Notes: generated by a model from the letters alone, not told the origin. A stretch of 64,000 nucleotides of DNA from Paenibacillus sp. BSR1-1 (GCF_030403775.1 NZ_JAQMWQ010000001.1:1-64000), one strand, 5' to 3'; positions 9,582-21,459 are shown, numbered from the stretch's first letter. Numbers and translations are program-made.

Positions 9582-10772
9582 TCAAGCTCGGAGTTGTTCC
9601 CCAAAATCTTGATTGACTTCCTTTTTATTATTTAAAAAACGTGATAAACCAAATGTTGTAATACTTGCAAACACGATACTTAACGAACTGAACCATGTAA
9701 TGGAAGATAATGATATTTGCCCCACAATTACTCCACCTAAACCTGCCCCAACCGCAAAACCTAATTGCATCATCGATTGGTTTAGACCTAGTAACACATC
9801 TGAGGATTCAGGTGATATCGTTGCTAAATTATATTGCTGAGTTGCACCTGATGACCAGCCTGCAAATGACCAGACTGTCAATATAATAAATACTGCAATA
9901 ATTGAATGTGATATGAATGACAGCACGACTAAAGATGTTACGTTTACAAGTAACCCTCTTTTTAATGTAAAAATTACGCCTCTTTTATCTGCACTTAATC
10001 CGCCTAGTTTAGAACCAAATAAGCTCGCAACTCCAAGAACAAGTAAAGTAATGCTTAAAAGATGCTCACTCATACCTACAGAATTTACAAGGAATGGAGA
10101 TAAATAAGTAAAAATAATCCCGTACCCTGTCATTAAAAAAAAGGTGATTGATAATGCCAAAGCAATTTTTGGTTTTTTGAACATAGCAATTTGTCTGGTT
10201 AAAGGGATTGAAGCATCACCATTCATTTTTGGTATTGTATTTAAAACAATAAAAATGACAAGTAAAACTAATAATGCGATACCAATAAATACAAATTTCC
10301 AGCCATACGTAGATGTAATGAAACGTCCAATAGGAACACCAATGATTAATGATGCGGTAAATCCCATTACAACTGTTGCAATTGAACTTGCCTTTTTATT
10401 AGCAGGTGCAATCTTTGCTGCGATACTTAAAACTGTAACGACCGCTACACCTGTACTTAAAGCCATAATAATGCGGGCAATTAAAAATAATCCATACCCT
10501 GGAACAATCACTGAAAGTAAATTTCCTACAATAAAAACAAATAACGTATAAATCAGTAGTTTACGTCTTTCCATTTTAGCCGTTAATACCATTAATATAG
10601 GTGTACCGATGGCATAGGCTAATGAAAAGACCGTAATTAATTGACCAGCCGCTGCAATTGACACTCCTAGAGCATCTGCCATTTTATCCAAAATACCTGA
10701 GATGATGTATTGTGATGTACCAACTAAAAAACTTATTAATGCTAAAATATAAATCTTAGCTGTATTTGACAT
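9582..10772 (-). CDS. MFS drug/metabolite efflux transporter (DHA1-like)
   Basis: 396 aa, about 12 hydrophobic segments, ordinary length for a DHA1 proton antiporter. TM1-TM2 (MSNTAKIYILALISF...DKMADALGVSIAAAGQLITVFSLAYAIGTP) and the following loop LTAKMERRKLLIYTLF match the AraJ/YdhP-like efflux group. The substrate cannot be read from sequence. ATG at 10772 was chosen because GAGGAGG lies 9 bases upstream; a longer start at 10796 has none. It is controlled as a unit with the upstream ArsR gene: copies of the same 24-base palindrome lie before arsR, before the leader ORF and directly before this gene. Confidence 0.85.
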   Translation of the reverse strand: MSNTAKIYILALISFLVGTSQYIISGILDKMADALGVSIAAAGQLITVFSLAYAIGTPILMVLTAKMERRKLLIYTLFVFIVGNLLSVIVPGYGLFLIARIIMALSTGVAVVTVLSIAAKIAPANKKASSIATVVMGFTASLIIGVPIGRFITSTYGWKFVFIGIALLVLLVIFIVLNTIPKMNGDASIPLTRQIAMFKKPKIALALSITFFLMTGYGIIFTYLSPFLVNSVGMSEHLLSITLLVLGVASLFGSKLGGLSADKRGVIFTLKRGLLVNVTSLVVLSFISHSIIAVFIILTVWSFAGWSSGATQQYNLATISPESSDVLLGLNQSMMQLGFAVGAGLGGVIVGQISLSSITWFSSLSIVFASITTFGLSRFLNNKKEVNQDFGEQLRA

Positions 10773-10805
10773 GTCAAAATTCCTCCTCATTATCATAATT
10801 AATTA

Positions 10806-10829
10806 CTATATTTCCATAAACACTGAAAT
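10806..10829 (-). promoter_or_regulatory. ArsR-type operator A (before MFS gene)
   Basis: On the minus strand ATTTCAGTGTTTATGGAAATA, 34 bases before the MFS start. It matches operators B and C with two central substitutions. Confidence 0.7.
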
Positions 10830-10831
10830 AG

Positions 10832-10867
10832 ATAACAAAAATGAAAGAAGCTATTTAAGCTTCTTTC
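10832..10867 (-). terminator. Attenuator-like terminator between leader ORF and MFS gene
   Basis: Perfect 10-bp stem GAAAGAAGCT / AGCTTCTTTC with a 5-base loop, followed on the minus strand by ATTTTTGTT. It lies after the 26-aa leader ORF and before the transporter, where it would stop or attenuate read-through. Confidence 0.75.
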
Positions 10868-10884
10868 TATTCTAATGCTTTAAA

Positions 10885-10965
10885 TTAATGTATAAAGATG
10901 CTTCTTAACATTAAACCATTTTTTAAATTTCCCCACGAATTTGTTTCTTTGATAATTTGAGCCAT
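10885..10965 (-). CDS. 26-aa leader peptide
   Basis: Small ORF starting MAQIIKETNSWGNLKNG and ending FIH, preceded by a G-rich ribosome site (GGGGGGA) 6 bases before the ATG. It sits between operator B and a terminator hairpin, directly upstream of the MFS gene. No family is recognised. Its place suggests a regulatory leader whose translation could set the fate of the hairpin; alternatively it is a small secreted or signalling peptide. Basis: position and ribosome site only. Confidence 0.5.
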   Translation of the reverse strand: MAQIIKETNSWGNLKNGLMLRSIFIH

Positions 10966-10990
10966 ATTTTTTCCCCCCCGTTCATTTATT

Positions 10991-11014
10991 CGGTATTTCT
11001 ATAAATACTGAAAT
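10991..11014 (-). promoter_or_regulatory. ArsR-type operator B (before leader ORF)
   Basis: On the minus strand ATTTCAGTATTTATAGAAATA, 26 bases before the leader ATG and just after the arsR stop. Near-identical to operators A and C. Confidence 0.75.
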
Positions 11015-11041
11015 TAATTTAAAAATTAATCCGCTTTAACA

Positions 11042-11305
11042 TTAAAGTAAAGCGGGAGCGTATTGTGCAAGGACTTCTCGTTGTAAACTGTAATATCTGA
11101 AGGTTCCCTCTCTGCGAACGGCTAATAATCCGCAATCGAGTAATGGCTTTAAATGATGTGTCAATGTTGAATTGGCAGGCACTTTTAATTGATTTGCCAT
11201 TTCCGAGCAAGCTAACTCTGATTGCCCTGCAAGTAATTTTACGATTTGTAAACGAGTCGATTCACCTAGTGCCTTATAGACTTTTACTGCAATATCATCA
11301 TTCAC
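11042..11305 (-). CDS. ArsR-family winged-helix repressor
   Basis: 87 aa, typical of the family. The recognition helix region is LACSEMANQLKVPANSTLTHHLKPLLDCGLL (residues about 31-61) and the wing is VRREGTFRYYSL. No cluster of metal-ligand Cys residues is present (single Cys at 33 and 58), so a metal sensor is unlikely and an organic or redox signal is more plausible. AAGGAGG lies 12 bases before the ATG; GTG one codon earlier is an alternative start. Operator C lies upstream, so it is probably autoregulated and controls the MFS gene downstream. Confidence 0.85.
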   Translation of the reverse strand: MNDDIAVKVYKALGESTRLQIVKLLAGQSELACSEMANQLKVPANSTLTHHLKPLLDCGLLAVRREGTFRYYSLQREVLAQYAPALL

Positions 11306-11333
11306 CGATCAAAACCTCCTTTCAGCAATCCTT

Positions 11334-11357
11334 ATTTCAGTATTTCTAGAAATATTG
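11334..11357 (+). promoter_or_regulatory. ArsR-type operator C (before arsR)
   Basis: ATTTCAGTATTTCTAGAAATA, a near-perfect palindrome 29 bases upstream of the arsR start. It is the best-formed of the three copies. Confidence 0.75.
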
Positions 11358-14198
<2,841 letters not shown>

Positions 14199-14240
14199 AT
14201 TAATAAAGCGTGTAACTTAATTAATAACAATAGACTTTAA

Positions 14241-14267
14241 GGAGAGTGATCTTTCACTCTCCTTTTT
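14241..14267 (+). terminator. katG terminator
   Basis: Perfect stem GGAGAGTGA / TCACTCTCC with a 4-base loop and TTTTT. Confidence 0.92.
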
Positions 14268-14277
14268 ACAACCGATT

Positions 14278-15627
14278 TTAAGTCGTCATATTCACATTAA
14301 CAAACACTCCGACTTCCCTCTCAAACACCATCTTAACCGTTCCAACCGGGCCATTTCGCTGCTTTGCAATCTCAATTTCAATAATCTTGTTTTCTTCATT
14401 TTCTTTATTGTAATACTCATCTCTGTAAAGGAGCATAATCACGTCTGCGTCCTGTTCGATGCTGCCAGAATCTCGGAGGTCAGACATCCGGGGGCGTTTA
14501 TCCATTCTTTGTTCCACTCCCCTTGACAATTGGGATAATAGTATTATCGGAACCTGATATTGTTTAGCAATCCGTTTCAATTCCTACGTGATACTGCCAA
14601 TCGCCAAATCATGACGGTCATGTTTCCCCGTTAAAGAAATTAGCTGAAGGTAGTCGATCACGACAAGATAATCGCTGTCTGGAAATTCCCGCCTTGTCTT
14701 TTGGATCTTTGCACGGATGTTGGAAACAGTTTGTTGGGCATGGTCATCGATTTGGAAATTCCATTTGTAATAAATCTCAAGCGCTGTCGTTGCTTTTGCA
14801 CGGTCCTCCTCCGTAAAAAGCCGGTAAGAATTCCTCCATTTGGCGCTATCTATTCCCGTTAGGTTGCTTAACATCCGTTTAACTAGCTGCTTGTTAGGCA
14901 TTTCAAGGGAAAACACGTCAACAACACCGCCTTTTTTACAGCAATTCATGGCTAGGTTCAAAGCAAAAGCCGTTTTCCCTACTGAAGGCCGGGCAGCCAG
15001 TATAATTAAATCCCCTTTGTTCCACCCACTTGTCATTTGATTAAGCGAAACAAACCCCGTATCGATTCCCTGAAGGTCACCATGGTCTTCATACAATTCA
15101 TTGTAAATATCCAAAATGGTATCCTGTTTCGTATCCTTATGCACCCGGCCGAGCTCTTGCATGTTGATATAGGTTTGGTAGAAGCGTTCCGCGTCCTCCA
15201 TACTTCCATTATATAAAAAGTTAGCTGCGACCCGCTTCAACTCTCGATTTTTATAATGTTCCAGCATGATCCTTTGATACTCTTCGACATTAGCAGCCGA
15301 CGGACATGTACCAGACAGCCGGGACAGGTAACTGATGCCTCCAATGGATTGGATTTTCCCAATACCTAGTTGATCCAGCATCGTAATCATATCAATCATC
15401 CGCTCTTGCTGTCGAAGTTCCAACATTGCTTTAAAAATGATCTGATTACCTCTCTGGAAAAAATGTTCTGGTTCCAGAATAAGTTCATGTATGATGGCCG
15501 GCTCCAAAAAGACCGCCCCCAAAACCATATTTTCTGCCTGAAGTAGTTCCGTTTGTTCATCGGCATAATATCCACTCTGGCAAAGGTTTCCTGACTGCAT
15601 ATTGTTCGTCCCGTTCAATTCGTTCAC
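14278..15627 (-). pseudogene. Phage-type DnaB replicative helicase, interrupted by an amber codon
   Basis: 450 codons in a single frame encode a DnaB-like helicase (SPP1 G40P type): an N-terminal domain (NMVLGAVFLEPAIIHELIL, residues about 32-50), Walker A AARPSVGKTA, Walker B VVIDYLQLIS, and the C-terminal motif [11 protein letters not shown]...[19 protein letters not shown] at 14584-14586 breaks it between GSIT and [10 protein letters not shown]; the expected codon is CAG (Gln), so one C-to-T change explains it. Downstream ATG 14580 could give only a 100-aa fragment. Gene order initiator-loader-helicase copies SPP1 genes 38-39-40. Confidence 0.85.
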
Positions 15628-15648
15628 TCCCTTCCTGTTCCCATTGTT

Positions 15649-15876
15649 TCATCTTACGGCAAATGGATTTCTTTTTTCACAAAAAGCAGCAATATCTGAA
15701 ATGGTGGGGGGGAACGGGCTTTTTGCTATGTACGACATCAGTTTTTGCAGTACCCGGTTGTAATCCATTCCACTTAGGGTTTTTATCCATAGAATGATCG
15801 CTTCATCATTTATTCTAAACTGGGTATAGATAGATTCAATTTTTTCTAGGATTTGATTTGCCTCCATATGATCCAT
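15649..15876 (-). CDS. G39P-like helicase loader/inhibitor
   Basis: 75 aa. Its body (ILEKIESIYTQFRINDEAIILWIKTL...VLQKLMSYIAKSPFPPTISDIAAF) has the pattern of the N-terminal domain of SPP1 G39P, the protein that delivers the hexameric helicase to the initiator; the 'FPPTISDI' end is characteristic. Start ATG 15876 overlaps the initiator stop as TGATG and has AAGGGG upstream. It appears intact between two broken partners, so it is probably not functional as a system. The family call is from memory. Confidence 0.65.
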   Translation of the reverse strand: MDHMEANQILEKIESIYTQFRINDEAIILWIKTLSGMDYNRVLQKLMSYIAKSPFPPTISDIAAFCEKRNPFAVR

Positions 15877-16695
15877 CACTGGCACCCCTTACCAATTCGT
15901 CCCTGTTCTTCTAGGCGCTTGATTCTTTCCTGCAGCGTTTCAGGTTTACTATGATTTTTCTCTTTACTTTTATGTATTCGTGTTACTATTGCAGTTTCGT
16001 AATATACCATGCTGTTAATTGTTCCATTTGGGGTATTCTTTATGTAATTGAAATACGTCTCATCCATCCAGTCTAGAATCTTCTCTAACGGAATATTATG
16101 CGTAGCCACTCTCTCCAAGGCATTTATGTCCTTTGCAGACAAGAGCCTGCCCCGGTTTCGAAGTGTAATAAACCGTTCCGTGATGGCATTCTTTCTCGAT
16201 TCATATTTCCCTCCCGATTGGAGGGAAATTTCCTGATTAACATCATTTTTTACTTTCTCTTTATTCTCTCTTTCTTGATTTAGTTGCACATTCGTTTCGT
16301 GCACGTTTCCCGGTTGTTGCATCATCGTTCCGCGAATGGGAGGGCAAAAAAAATCAATATTTCCGCCATGTTGAATGTCCTCATACCGCAGCACGGTAAA
16401 TAAAGTTCCGATGCTTAATTCTTCTCTGGCGATCAAGCCTTTTTTGACTAGTTTATCAGCAGCCCGCTTAATGGTACTTTTTGAATACAGCTTCTCTCCT
16501 CTGCCTTCCCGGTACCCAAGGTCTTCTACAAGTTTCGAATACGCCCTGATGTATTGCCCTTTTTTTAAAGGAATCCCGCATTTCATCTTCCCGGAATGCC
16601 TGCATTAACAACAGCAAAAATAGTCGAAACGGAACAACTTCTTTCCACAATTCAGTCTCCAGCACATCCCGATATAATTTCACCCAACCGCACAT
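15876..16695 (-). pseudogene. Phage/plasmid replication initiator (G38P-like), frameshifted
   Basis: Two overlapping frames form one protein of about 270 aa. Frame 1 (16695-about 16585) starts MCGWVKLYRDVLETELWK, typical of phage replisome organisers. Frame 2 continues with GIPLKKGQYIRAYSKLVEDLGY and a winged-helix region (SKSTIKRAADKLVKKGLIARE). The shift is one base, somewhere around 16560-16590; an AAAAAAA run is nearby. The C-terminal part contains basic and charged stretches. It sits directly before the G39P-like loader. Confidence 0.7.
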
Positions 16696-16842
16696 ATCCT
16701 GTCACCTCTTATTTATTCATTCATCCTTTATATAGATAGAAGGAAAGGAAATAGTTAGGGTAATGGAAAATATTTTTTTTGACTTTTTTGTGAACTAGAG
16801 ATAGTGGTAGCCGAGAAACAGCACTATTTTGAAAATAAAAAA

Positions 16843-16872
16843 ATTCCGCTAAGATTTATTGATTAGCGGAAT
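16843..16872 (-). terminator. Second of two tandem terminators
   Basis: Perfect 10-bp stem ATTCCGCTAA / TTAGCGGAAT, followed by seven T on the minus strand. It lies about 35 bases beyond the terminator at 16907. Confidence 0.8.
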
Positions 16873-16906
16873 GAAATAAATATTTATCTATATAGCTGCT
16901 TTAAAT

Positions 16907-16936
16907 AAAAAGGTGTGAGAGCTTTACACCTTTTTT
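16907..16936 (-). terminator. Terminator of the small membrane-protein gene
   Basis: Stem GGTGT / ACACC flanked by A5 and T6 runs, immediately after the stop of the gene that ends at 16947. Confidence 0.7.
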
Positions 16937-16946
16937 CCAAAGCTTT

Positions 16947-17180
16947 TCAAATACGAGAAGCATGATATAAAATGAATAAAATTACAAGCCCAATTCCAAC
17001 AACATAGGCAAGAAAAACGGGATTTAGCAAAATAGGATGGCTTCGAGTCTTTTCATTGATTTCGGCATCAAACTCGCTTTGCCTTGCAGTTACAAATCTT
17101 CCAGTTGTTAGTGTATATAGTAGTCCTCCTACCAATATTAACAAAACCAAACCAGACAAAATTAAATACATGTCAAACAA
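16947..17180 (-). CDS. Small two-helix membrane protein, unknown function
   Basis: About 77 aa: a hydrophobic segment (MYLILSGLVLLILVGGLLYTL), a charged linker (TARQSEFDAEINEKTRSHP) and a second hydrophobic segment (VFLAYVVGIGLVILFILYHA). No family is recognised. The start is uncertain: TTG 17180 is 8 bases after GGTGG, GTG 17192 overlaps that site, and ATG 17171 is too far. It lies at the end of the Fe-alcohol dehydrogenase operon, but a strong terminator stands between, so it is a separate unit followed by two terminators. Confidence 0.6.
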   Translation of the reverse strand: MFDMYLILSGLVLLILVGGLLYTLTTGRFVTARQSEFDAEINEKTRSHPILLNPVFLAYVVGIGLVILFILYHASRI

Positions 17181-17246
17181 TATAATAACCACCTTTTTTT
17201 TCTATATTGTTTGAGAAAACAAGTTGTACTATTCATCAATTTTTTT

Positions 17247-17288
17247 CACAAAAAAAACAGCAGTGCAAATTAAATTGCACTGCTGTTT
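17247..17288 (-). terminator. Operon terminator after Fe-alcohol dehydrogenase
   Basis: Perfect 14-bp stem AAACAGCAGTGCAA / TTGCACTGCTGTTT with a 6-base loop; T run on the minus strand. Confidence 0.9.
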
Positions 17289-17330
17289 GAGGAACCTCTT
17301 CATACCCTGCTCGAATGCTCCTTAGTATCT

Positions 17331-18536
17331 TCAGTTATGGACTGCAATCTTACTATCTCTCGATTTTTCAACAACTACGCCATCAAATGCAGCTTTATAA
17401 ATGGTATAGATATCTTCTTTTAATAAATTCATTGGACTACGAGCTAAAATACGTTTTTGCTCAACCGCATCATTTGTTAAACTTTCAAGTGCATCCTCAG
17501 CAATTTTAAATCCTTTTAAAGAAGATGGAATATTTACATCTTCTACTAATCTTTTTAATTCGGCTACACATCTATATGATGCTTCCTCTTGTGAAAGATT
17601 TGCAGAACTAAAGCCCATTGCATCGTAGATATCTTTCATCCGTTTTTCACAACTTTGGCGAATATAGCCAAATACATATGGGAGCAATACGGCATTTGAG
17701 TCACCGTGTGCAATGTGGAATTGGCCCCCGAGAGGATAAGCTAATGCGTGAACACCAGCAACCCCGGCATTGAAGAAAGCAAGACCTGCAAGGTAACTTC
17801 CGTAGCTCATATCTGTACGAGCTTGTTTGTCTTGACCGTTCGATACTGCTGTACGAATCGAGTTGCTGATTAGGCGGATCGCTTGCAATGCTAACGCATC
17901 AGACACCACACTCGCATTTTTAGAAATATAAGCTTCCACCGCATGTGTAAGTGCATCAACGCCTGTTGCTGCTGTTACTTTTGGAGGTAAGGAAATCGTT
18001 AAAGCAGGATCCACAATAGCTACATCAGCTAATAAGTAGTCATGCGTTACAACATCCTTAGTTGTTACTAGTGATAAAACGGAAATATTCGTCACTTCTG
18101 AACCGGTTCCTGACGTTGTAGGAATTAAGATCTTAGGAAGACCTTTTTTCGTAATCTTTTTCGTACCAGTTAAGTTTAAATAGTCTTCTACTTTACCTTC
18201 ATGGGAAGCTAATACTCCTGCGAGCTTCGTTAAATCTAACGCACTTCCCCCACCTACTCCAATGACCATGTCGAATTGATGATCACGAGTGTAGGCAACC
18301 AATTTTTCACCGATTGCCAATGGAGGCTCAGGTACAACATCGGTATAAATTTCTGTTTCATAGCCTGCTTCTTCAAGCGGTTCCACAACTTTATTTGTCA
18401 ATCCAATGTCTTTTAGGAATGGGTCGGTTATGACAAGAATCTTTTTCACATCAAAGCGTTTTACTTCATCTAAAAGGTGTGCTAGCGAATCCCATCCAGT
18501 ATAACTAAGTGGTGTAAAAGTAATTTTTTCAGACAA
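17331..18536 (-). CDS. Iron-containing (group III) alcohol dehydrogenase
   Basis: 401 aa. NAD(P)-dependent oxidoreductase interconverting an alcohol and an aldehyde. The nucleotide-binding GVGGGSALDLTKLAG (about residues 95-109), TTSGTGSEVT, and metal-site blocks DALTHAVEAYIS and FHIAHGDSNAVLLP identify the family. The start is TTG with AAGGAGTG 8 bases upstream, 13 bases after the aldehyde dehydrogenase. Together with that gene and the permease it should carry an alcohol through an aldehyde to an acid, or the reverse. The substrate is not evident. Confidence 0.9.
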   Translation of the reverse strand: MSEKITFTPLSYTGWDSLAHLLDEVKRFDVKKILVITDPFLKDIGLTNKVVEPLEEAGYETEIYTDVVPEPPLAIGEKLVAYTRDHQFDMVIGVGGGSALDLTKLAGVLASHEGKVEDYLNLTGTKKITKKGLPKILIPTTSGTGSEVTNISVLSLVTTKDVVTHDYLLADVAIVDPALTISLPPKVTAATGVDALTHAVEAYISKNASVVSDALALQAIRLISNSIRTAVSNGQDKQARTDMSYGSYLAGLAFFNAGVAGVHALAYPLGGQFHIAHGDSNAVLLPYVFGYIRQSCEKRMKDIYDAMGFSSANLSQEEASYRCVAELKRLVEDVNIPSSLKGFKIAEDALESLTNDAVEQKRILARSPMNLLKEDIYTIYKAAFDGVVVEKSRDSKIAVHN

Positions 18537-18549
18537 TCTTGGTCACTCC

Positions 18550-19971
18550 TTAATTTTGATTCCAAACGACAAGCTTCGTTTCAGTCATTTCATGGATTGC
18601 ATATTTTAATCCTTCTTTACCCGTTCCGCTTTCTTTTACGCCTCCGTACGGCATTTGGTCAACACGGTAAGTCGGGATATCGTTAATCATGACACCGCCA
18701 ACTTCAAACTCTTTTGAAGCTTTGAATGCTGTTTGAATATCATTTGTGAAAATCCCTGCTTGCAGTCCATAATTGGAGTCATTAATGGCTGCAATGCCTT
18801 CTTCAACAGATGAAATACGATTTACCACTACAATCGGCGCAAAAACCTCCTGACAGGATACTTTCAGAGCAGAGTCTACATTCGTTAAAATCGTTGGCAA
18901 AAAGACTCCATTTTCAATCACGCCGCCTGTCACAATTTCTGCACCGTTCTGGGCAGCTTCTTGTACCCAGCTTAACGCCCTTTCTTGTTCATCAGGATTA
19001 ATCATCGCGGAAATATCCGTTGTTTCTGCAAGCGGACTGCCAATGACTAACTGCTTTGCAGCAGCTGTAAATTGCTCAATAAATTCATCAAATAATTCAT
19101 CCATTACATAGGTACGTTGCAATGAGATACAAACCTGACCTTGGTTTGAAAAAGCTCCAGCAACACATTTAGGAACGATTTGGGACAAATCAACATTTTT
19201 ATCGATAATTAAACCTGCATTGGAGCCTAATTCTAGGGCGACTTTTTTCAAACCAGCCTTGTTGCGGATCCCAATGCCTACAGAAGGACTGCCTGTGAAT
19301 GTGATCATTTTTACTTTGTCACTGGTAACCAATGTATCACCCACGGTTCTGCCACTACCCGTAATCACGTTAAAGGCACCTTTAGGCAAAGCCGTTTGAT
19401 CAATTAATTCAGCTAAAAACAGGGCTGAAAGTGGTGTTTGTGACGCAGGCTTAAGAACGATTGTATTACCGGCTGCAATCGCAGGTCCCACTTTATGTGC
19501 TACCAGGTTTTGCGGAAAGTTAAATGGTGTGATCGCCCCAATGACTCCAAGTGGCTGCTCGATCGTGTAACCGAAGCGATTGGCTCCGTTTTTCGCTGCA
19601 TCCATTGGAATCATTTCTCCTGTTAAACGTTTAGCTTCTTCCGCTGCAAATTTATAGGTTTCAATGGTCCGATCGATTTCCCCTAAGGCGAATTTCATTG
19701 GCTTTGCTGCTTCTAACGAGATAATTTCAGCGGCCTTTTGTCGATTCTCAATGAATAGTTGGGCAATATGCTCTAAAATCGCTGCACGCTCATAGGCTGT
19801 CAGTTCTTCCATTTGTTTTCTAGTGTTGTAGGCGATGTCAATTGCCTGGTCTACTTCCTCACGTGTTGCTTGTGGAATTTGAGCGATTACTTCTTTAGAG
19901 TATGGAGAGTGGAGATCTGCAAATTTCTCTGCAGTCTTCCAATCACCGTTTACGTAATATTGCTTTTTCAT
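18550..19971 (-). CDS. NAD(P)-dependent aldehyde dehydrogenase
   Basis: 473 aa. Oxidises an aldehyde to a carboxylic acid. Visible are the oxyanion Asn region ITPFNFPQN, cofactor Lys in LKPASQTPLS, the Rossmann block FTGSPSVG, general base Glu in ALELGSNAG, and the nucleophile Cys281 in NQGQVCISLQ. It belongs with the lactaldehyde/glycolaldehyde-like, non-CoA enzymes, inferred from motif style only. Its ATG directly abuts the permease stop, with GAGGTAAG inside the permease end, so translation is probably coupled. Confidence 0.92.
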   Translation of the reverse strand: MKKQYYVNGDWKTAEKFADLHSPYSKEVIAQIPQATREEVDQAIDIAYNTRKQMEELTAYERAAILEHIAQLFIENRQKAAEIISLEAAKPMKFALGEIDRTIETYKFAAEEAKRLTGEMIPMDAAKNGANRFGYTIEQPLGVIGAITPFNFPQNLVAHKVGPAIAAGNTIVLKPASQTPLSALFLAELIDQTALPKGAFNVITGSGRTVGDTLVTSDKVKMITFTGSPSVGIGIRNKAGLKKVALELGSNAGLIIDKNVDLSQIVPKCVAGAFSNQGQVCISLQRTYVMDELFDEFIEQFTAAAKQLVIGSPLAETTDISAMINPDEQERALSWVQEAAQNGAEIVTGGVIENGVFLPTILTNVDSALKVSCQEVFAPIVVVNRISSVEEGIAAINDSNYGLQAGIFTNDIQTAFKASKEFEVGGVMINDIPTYRVDQMPYGGVKESGTGKEGLKYAIHEMTETKLVVWNQN

Positions 19972-21381
19972 TTAACTTACCTCTTTCATTTCTTCATTTT
20001 TAGATGAATCCAAGGAATCTTTGACGAATGTAGCATCAACTTCTCCTTTGAAGAAGTCTTTACCATAAATTAAGAAGCAAAGCAGGATTCCAACTGCAAA
20101 TGCCCATGCAGCACCTTTGATGACAAGGAGGGCAGCCACAATTCCGGCTATTCCTAAATCACGCTGACTCCGTGCCTGCATGATCCCAATCCGGACACTT
20201 ACATAACCTTGGACAAGCAATGTCAAAGCTAAAGCTACACCTAGAATCGGCTGAACTAAGCTGACGATTGGCAATAATAAAAGGGCCGTATTTGTACCCC
20301 AACGGAAAGATCCAATTCCCCCAAAAAAGGAATTCATCGCTTTTTTTCCTTCTTTATAGCGTTCAATGGCGACCACCTGCATCGCGGCCCACATTGGACC
20401 ACACATGGTAATATCAGGACCAATGATACTCATCAATGTGTTTCTGCCGCCAAAAATTAAATGGGCCCGGTTTGGATTGTAATCCACTTTTTCATCGGTT
20501 CTAACTGCATCGGATTCAGAAAGCAATGCTTTCGTTTTAAGAACATCACCGAATACCACCAGATACGTAGCCAGCACGGCAGGGATTGCTTTTAGAAAAA
20601 AGGCTACCGCTGGAAATCCTAATCCGAAAACAGTGTACTCCGCAAACAGGGTCGAAAAATCTGGTTTACTAAATCCCCATTGAATATCAGGCCAGTTTGC
20701 TTCTCCAAATAGAGGGGCAACAATAACGGCGAGAAAAATGGCCGGAAGAATGCCAAGATTACCTAATAGAGTGAATAAAAATCCTTTATTATTTTTTCTA
20801 ATGCGTTCAAATGACTTTGAAAAAGTAAGGTAAAAGGCAAATCCGATACAAATCGAAATGGTGACCGGGAATTTTTCAAATTGGCCGCCTGCTCCAAAAA
20901 CAGAAGTAATGGCTCCAATACCCGCTCCAAGAATGATTCCTGTTTTAATTGCATTTGGAACCATATAAACTACTTTACTGGCTAAGCCCGTTATTCCTAG
21001 AATAATAGATAAAATTCCTAATGTTAACTGAAACGCAATCAGAGCATAAACCCGATCCGGACCCTCAGGAAATTGAGTAACAAACAAGACAATCAGCGGA
21101 ACCGCCGGTGTAATCCACCCCGGAATGACAGGATCGCCCAGTATATGGTGAAATAAATACAATAGCCCGTTCAATACAACAACAGCTAAAGCAACCTCAA
21201 ATGGCATGTGCAAATGTTGGCCTAATAGAGTAATAGCCCCCAAGTCAACTGCACACATTAATAGACCTTGAACATAATCTGGCCATTCAAACCGGTAATG
21301 AATAAAAGGCAGCCTAATCTTAAAAGGCCCTGCTGGCATGAATGGTGATTCATCCCCATGACGACGATTTTTCCATTTCAT
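19972..21381 (-). CDS. NCS2-like (xanthine/uracil-type) permease
   Basis: 469 aa with 12-14 membrane segments. Layout and motifs (DYVQGLLMCAVDLGAITLLGQ, WITPAVPLIVLF, GIILGAGIGAITSVF) resemble uracil/xanthine permease-fold carriers, but it is not a recognised purine or pyrimidine transporter. First gene of the permease-ALDH-ADH operon, so it presumably imports the alcohol, aldehyde or acid handled by the two enzymes. Two LacI-type operators lie between it and the upstream regulator gene. Confidence 0.75.
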   Translation of the reverse strand: MKWKNRRHGDESPFMPAGPFKIRLPFIHYRFEWPDYVQGLLMCAVDLGAITLLGQHLHMPFEVALAVVVLNGLLYLFHHILGDPVIPGWITPAVPLIVLFVTQFPEGPDRVYALIAFQLTLGILSIILGITGLASKVVYMVPNAIKTGIILGAGIGAITSVFGAGGQFEKFPVTISICIGFAFYLTFSKSFERIRKNNKGFLFTLLGNLGILPAIFLAVIVAPLFGEANWPDIQWGFSKPDFSTLFAEYTVFGLGFPAVAFFLKAIPAVLATYLVVFGDVLKTKALLSESDAVRTDEKVDYNPNRAHLIFGGRNTLMSIIGPDITMCGPMWAAMQVVAIERYKEGKKAMNSFFGGIGSFRWGTNTALLLLPIVSLVQPILGVALALTLLVQGYVSVRIGIMQARSQRDLGIAGIVAALLVIKGAAWAFAVGILLCFLIYGKDFFKGEVDATFVKDSLDSSKNEEMKEVS

Positions 21382-21459
21382 AAATCATTTTTCCCCCTTT
21401 TGGTTGTAACCCCTTTCAAATCTCAGTGAAAATAACACCCCTTTTGTAATACTCACTTA

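Noticed and set aside
14278..14580. 100-aa separate gene
   Set aside because: It is the C-terminal part of the dnaB-like gene in the same frame after the TAG; not an independent start.
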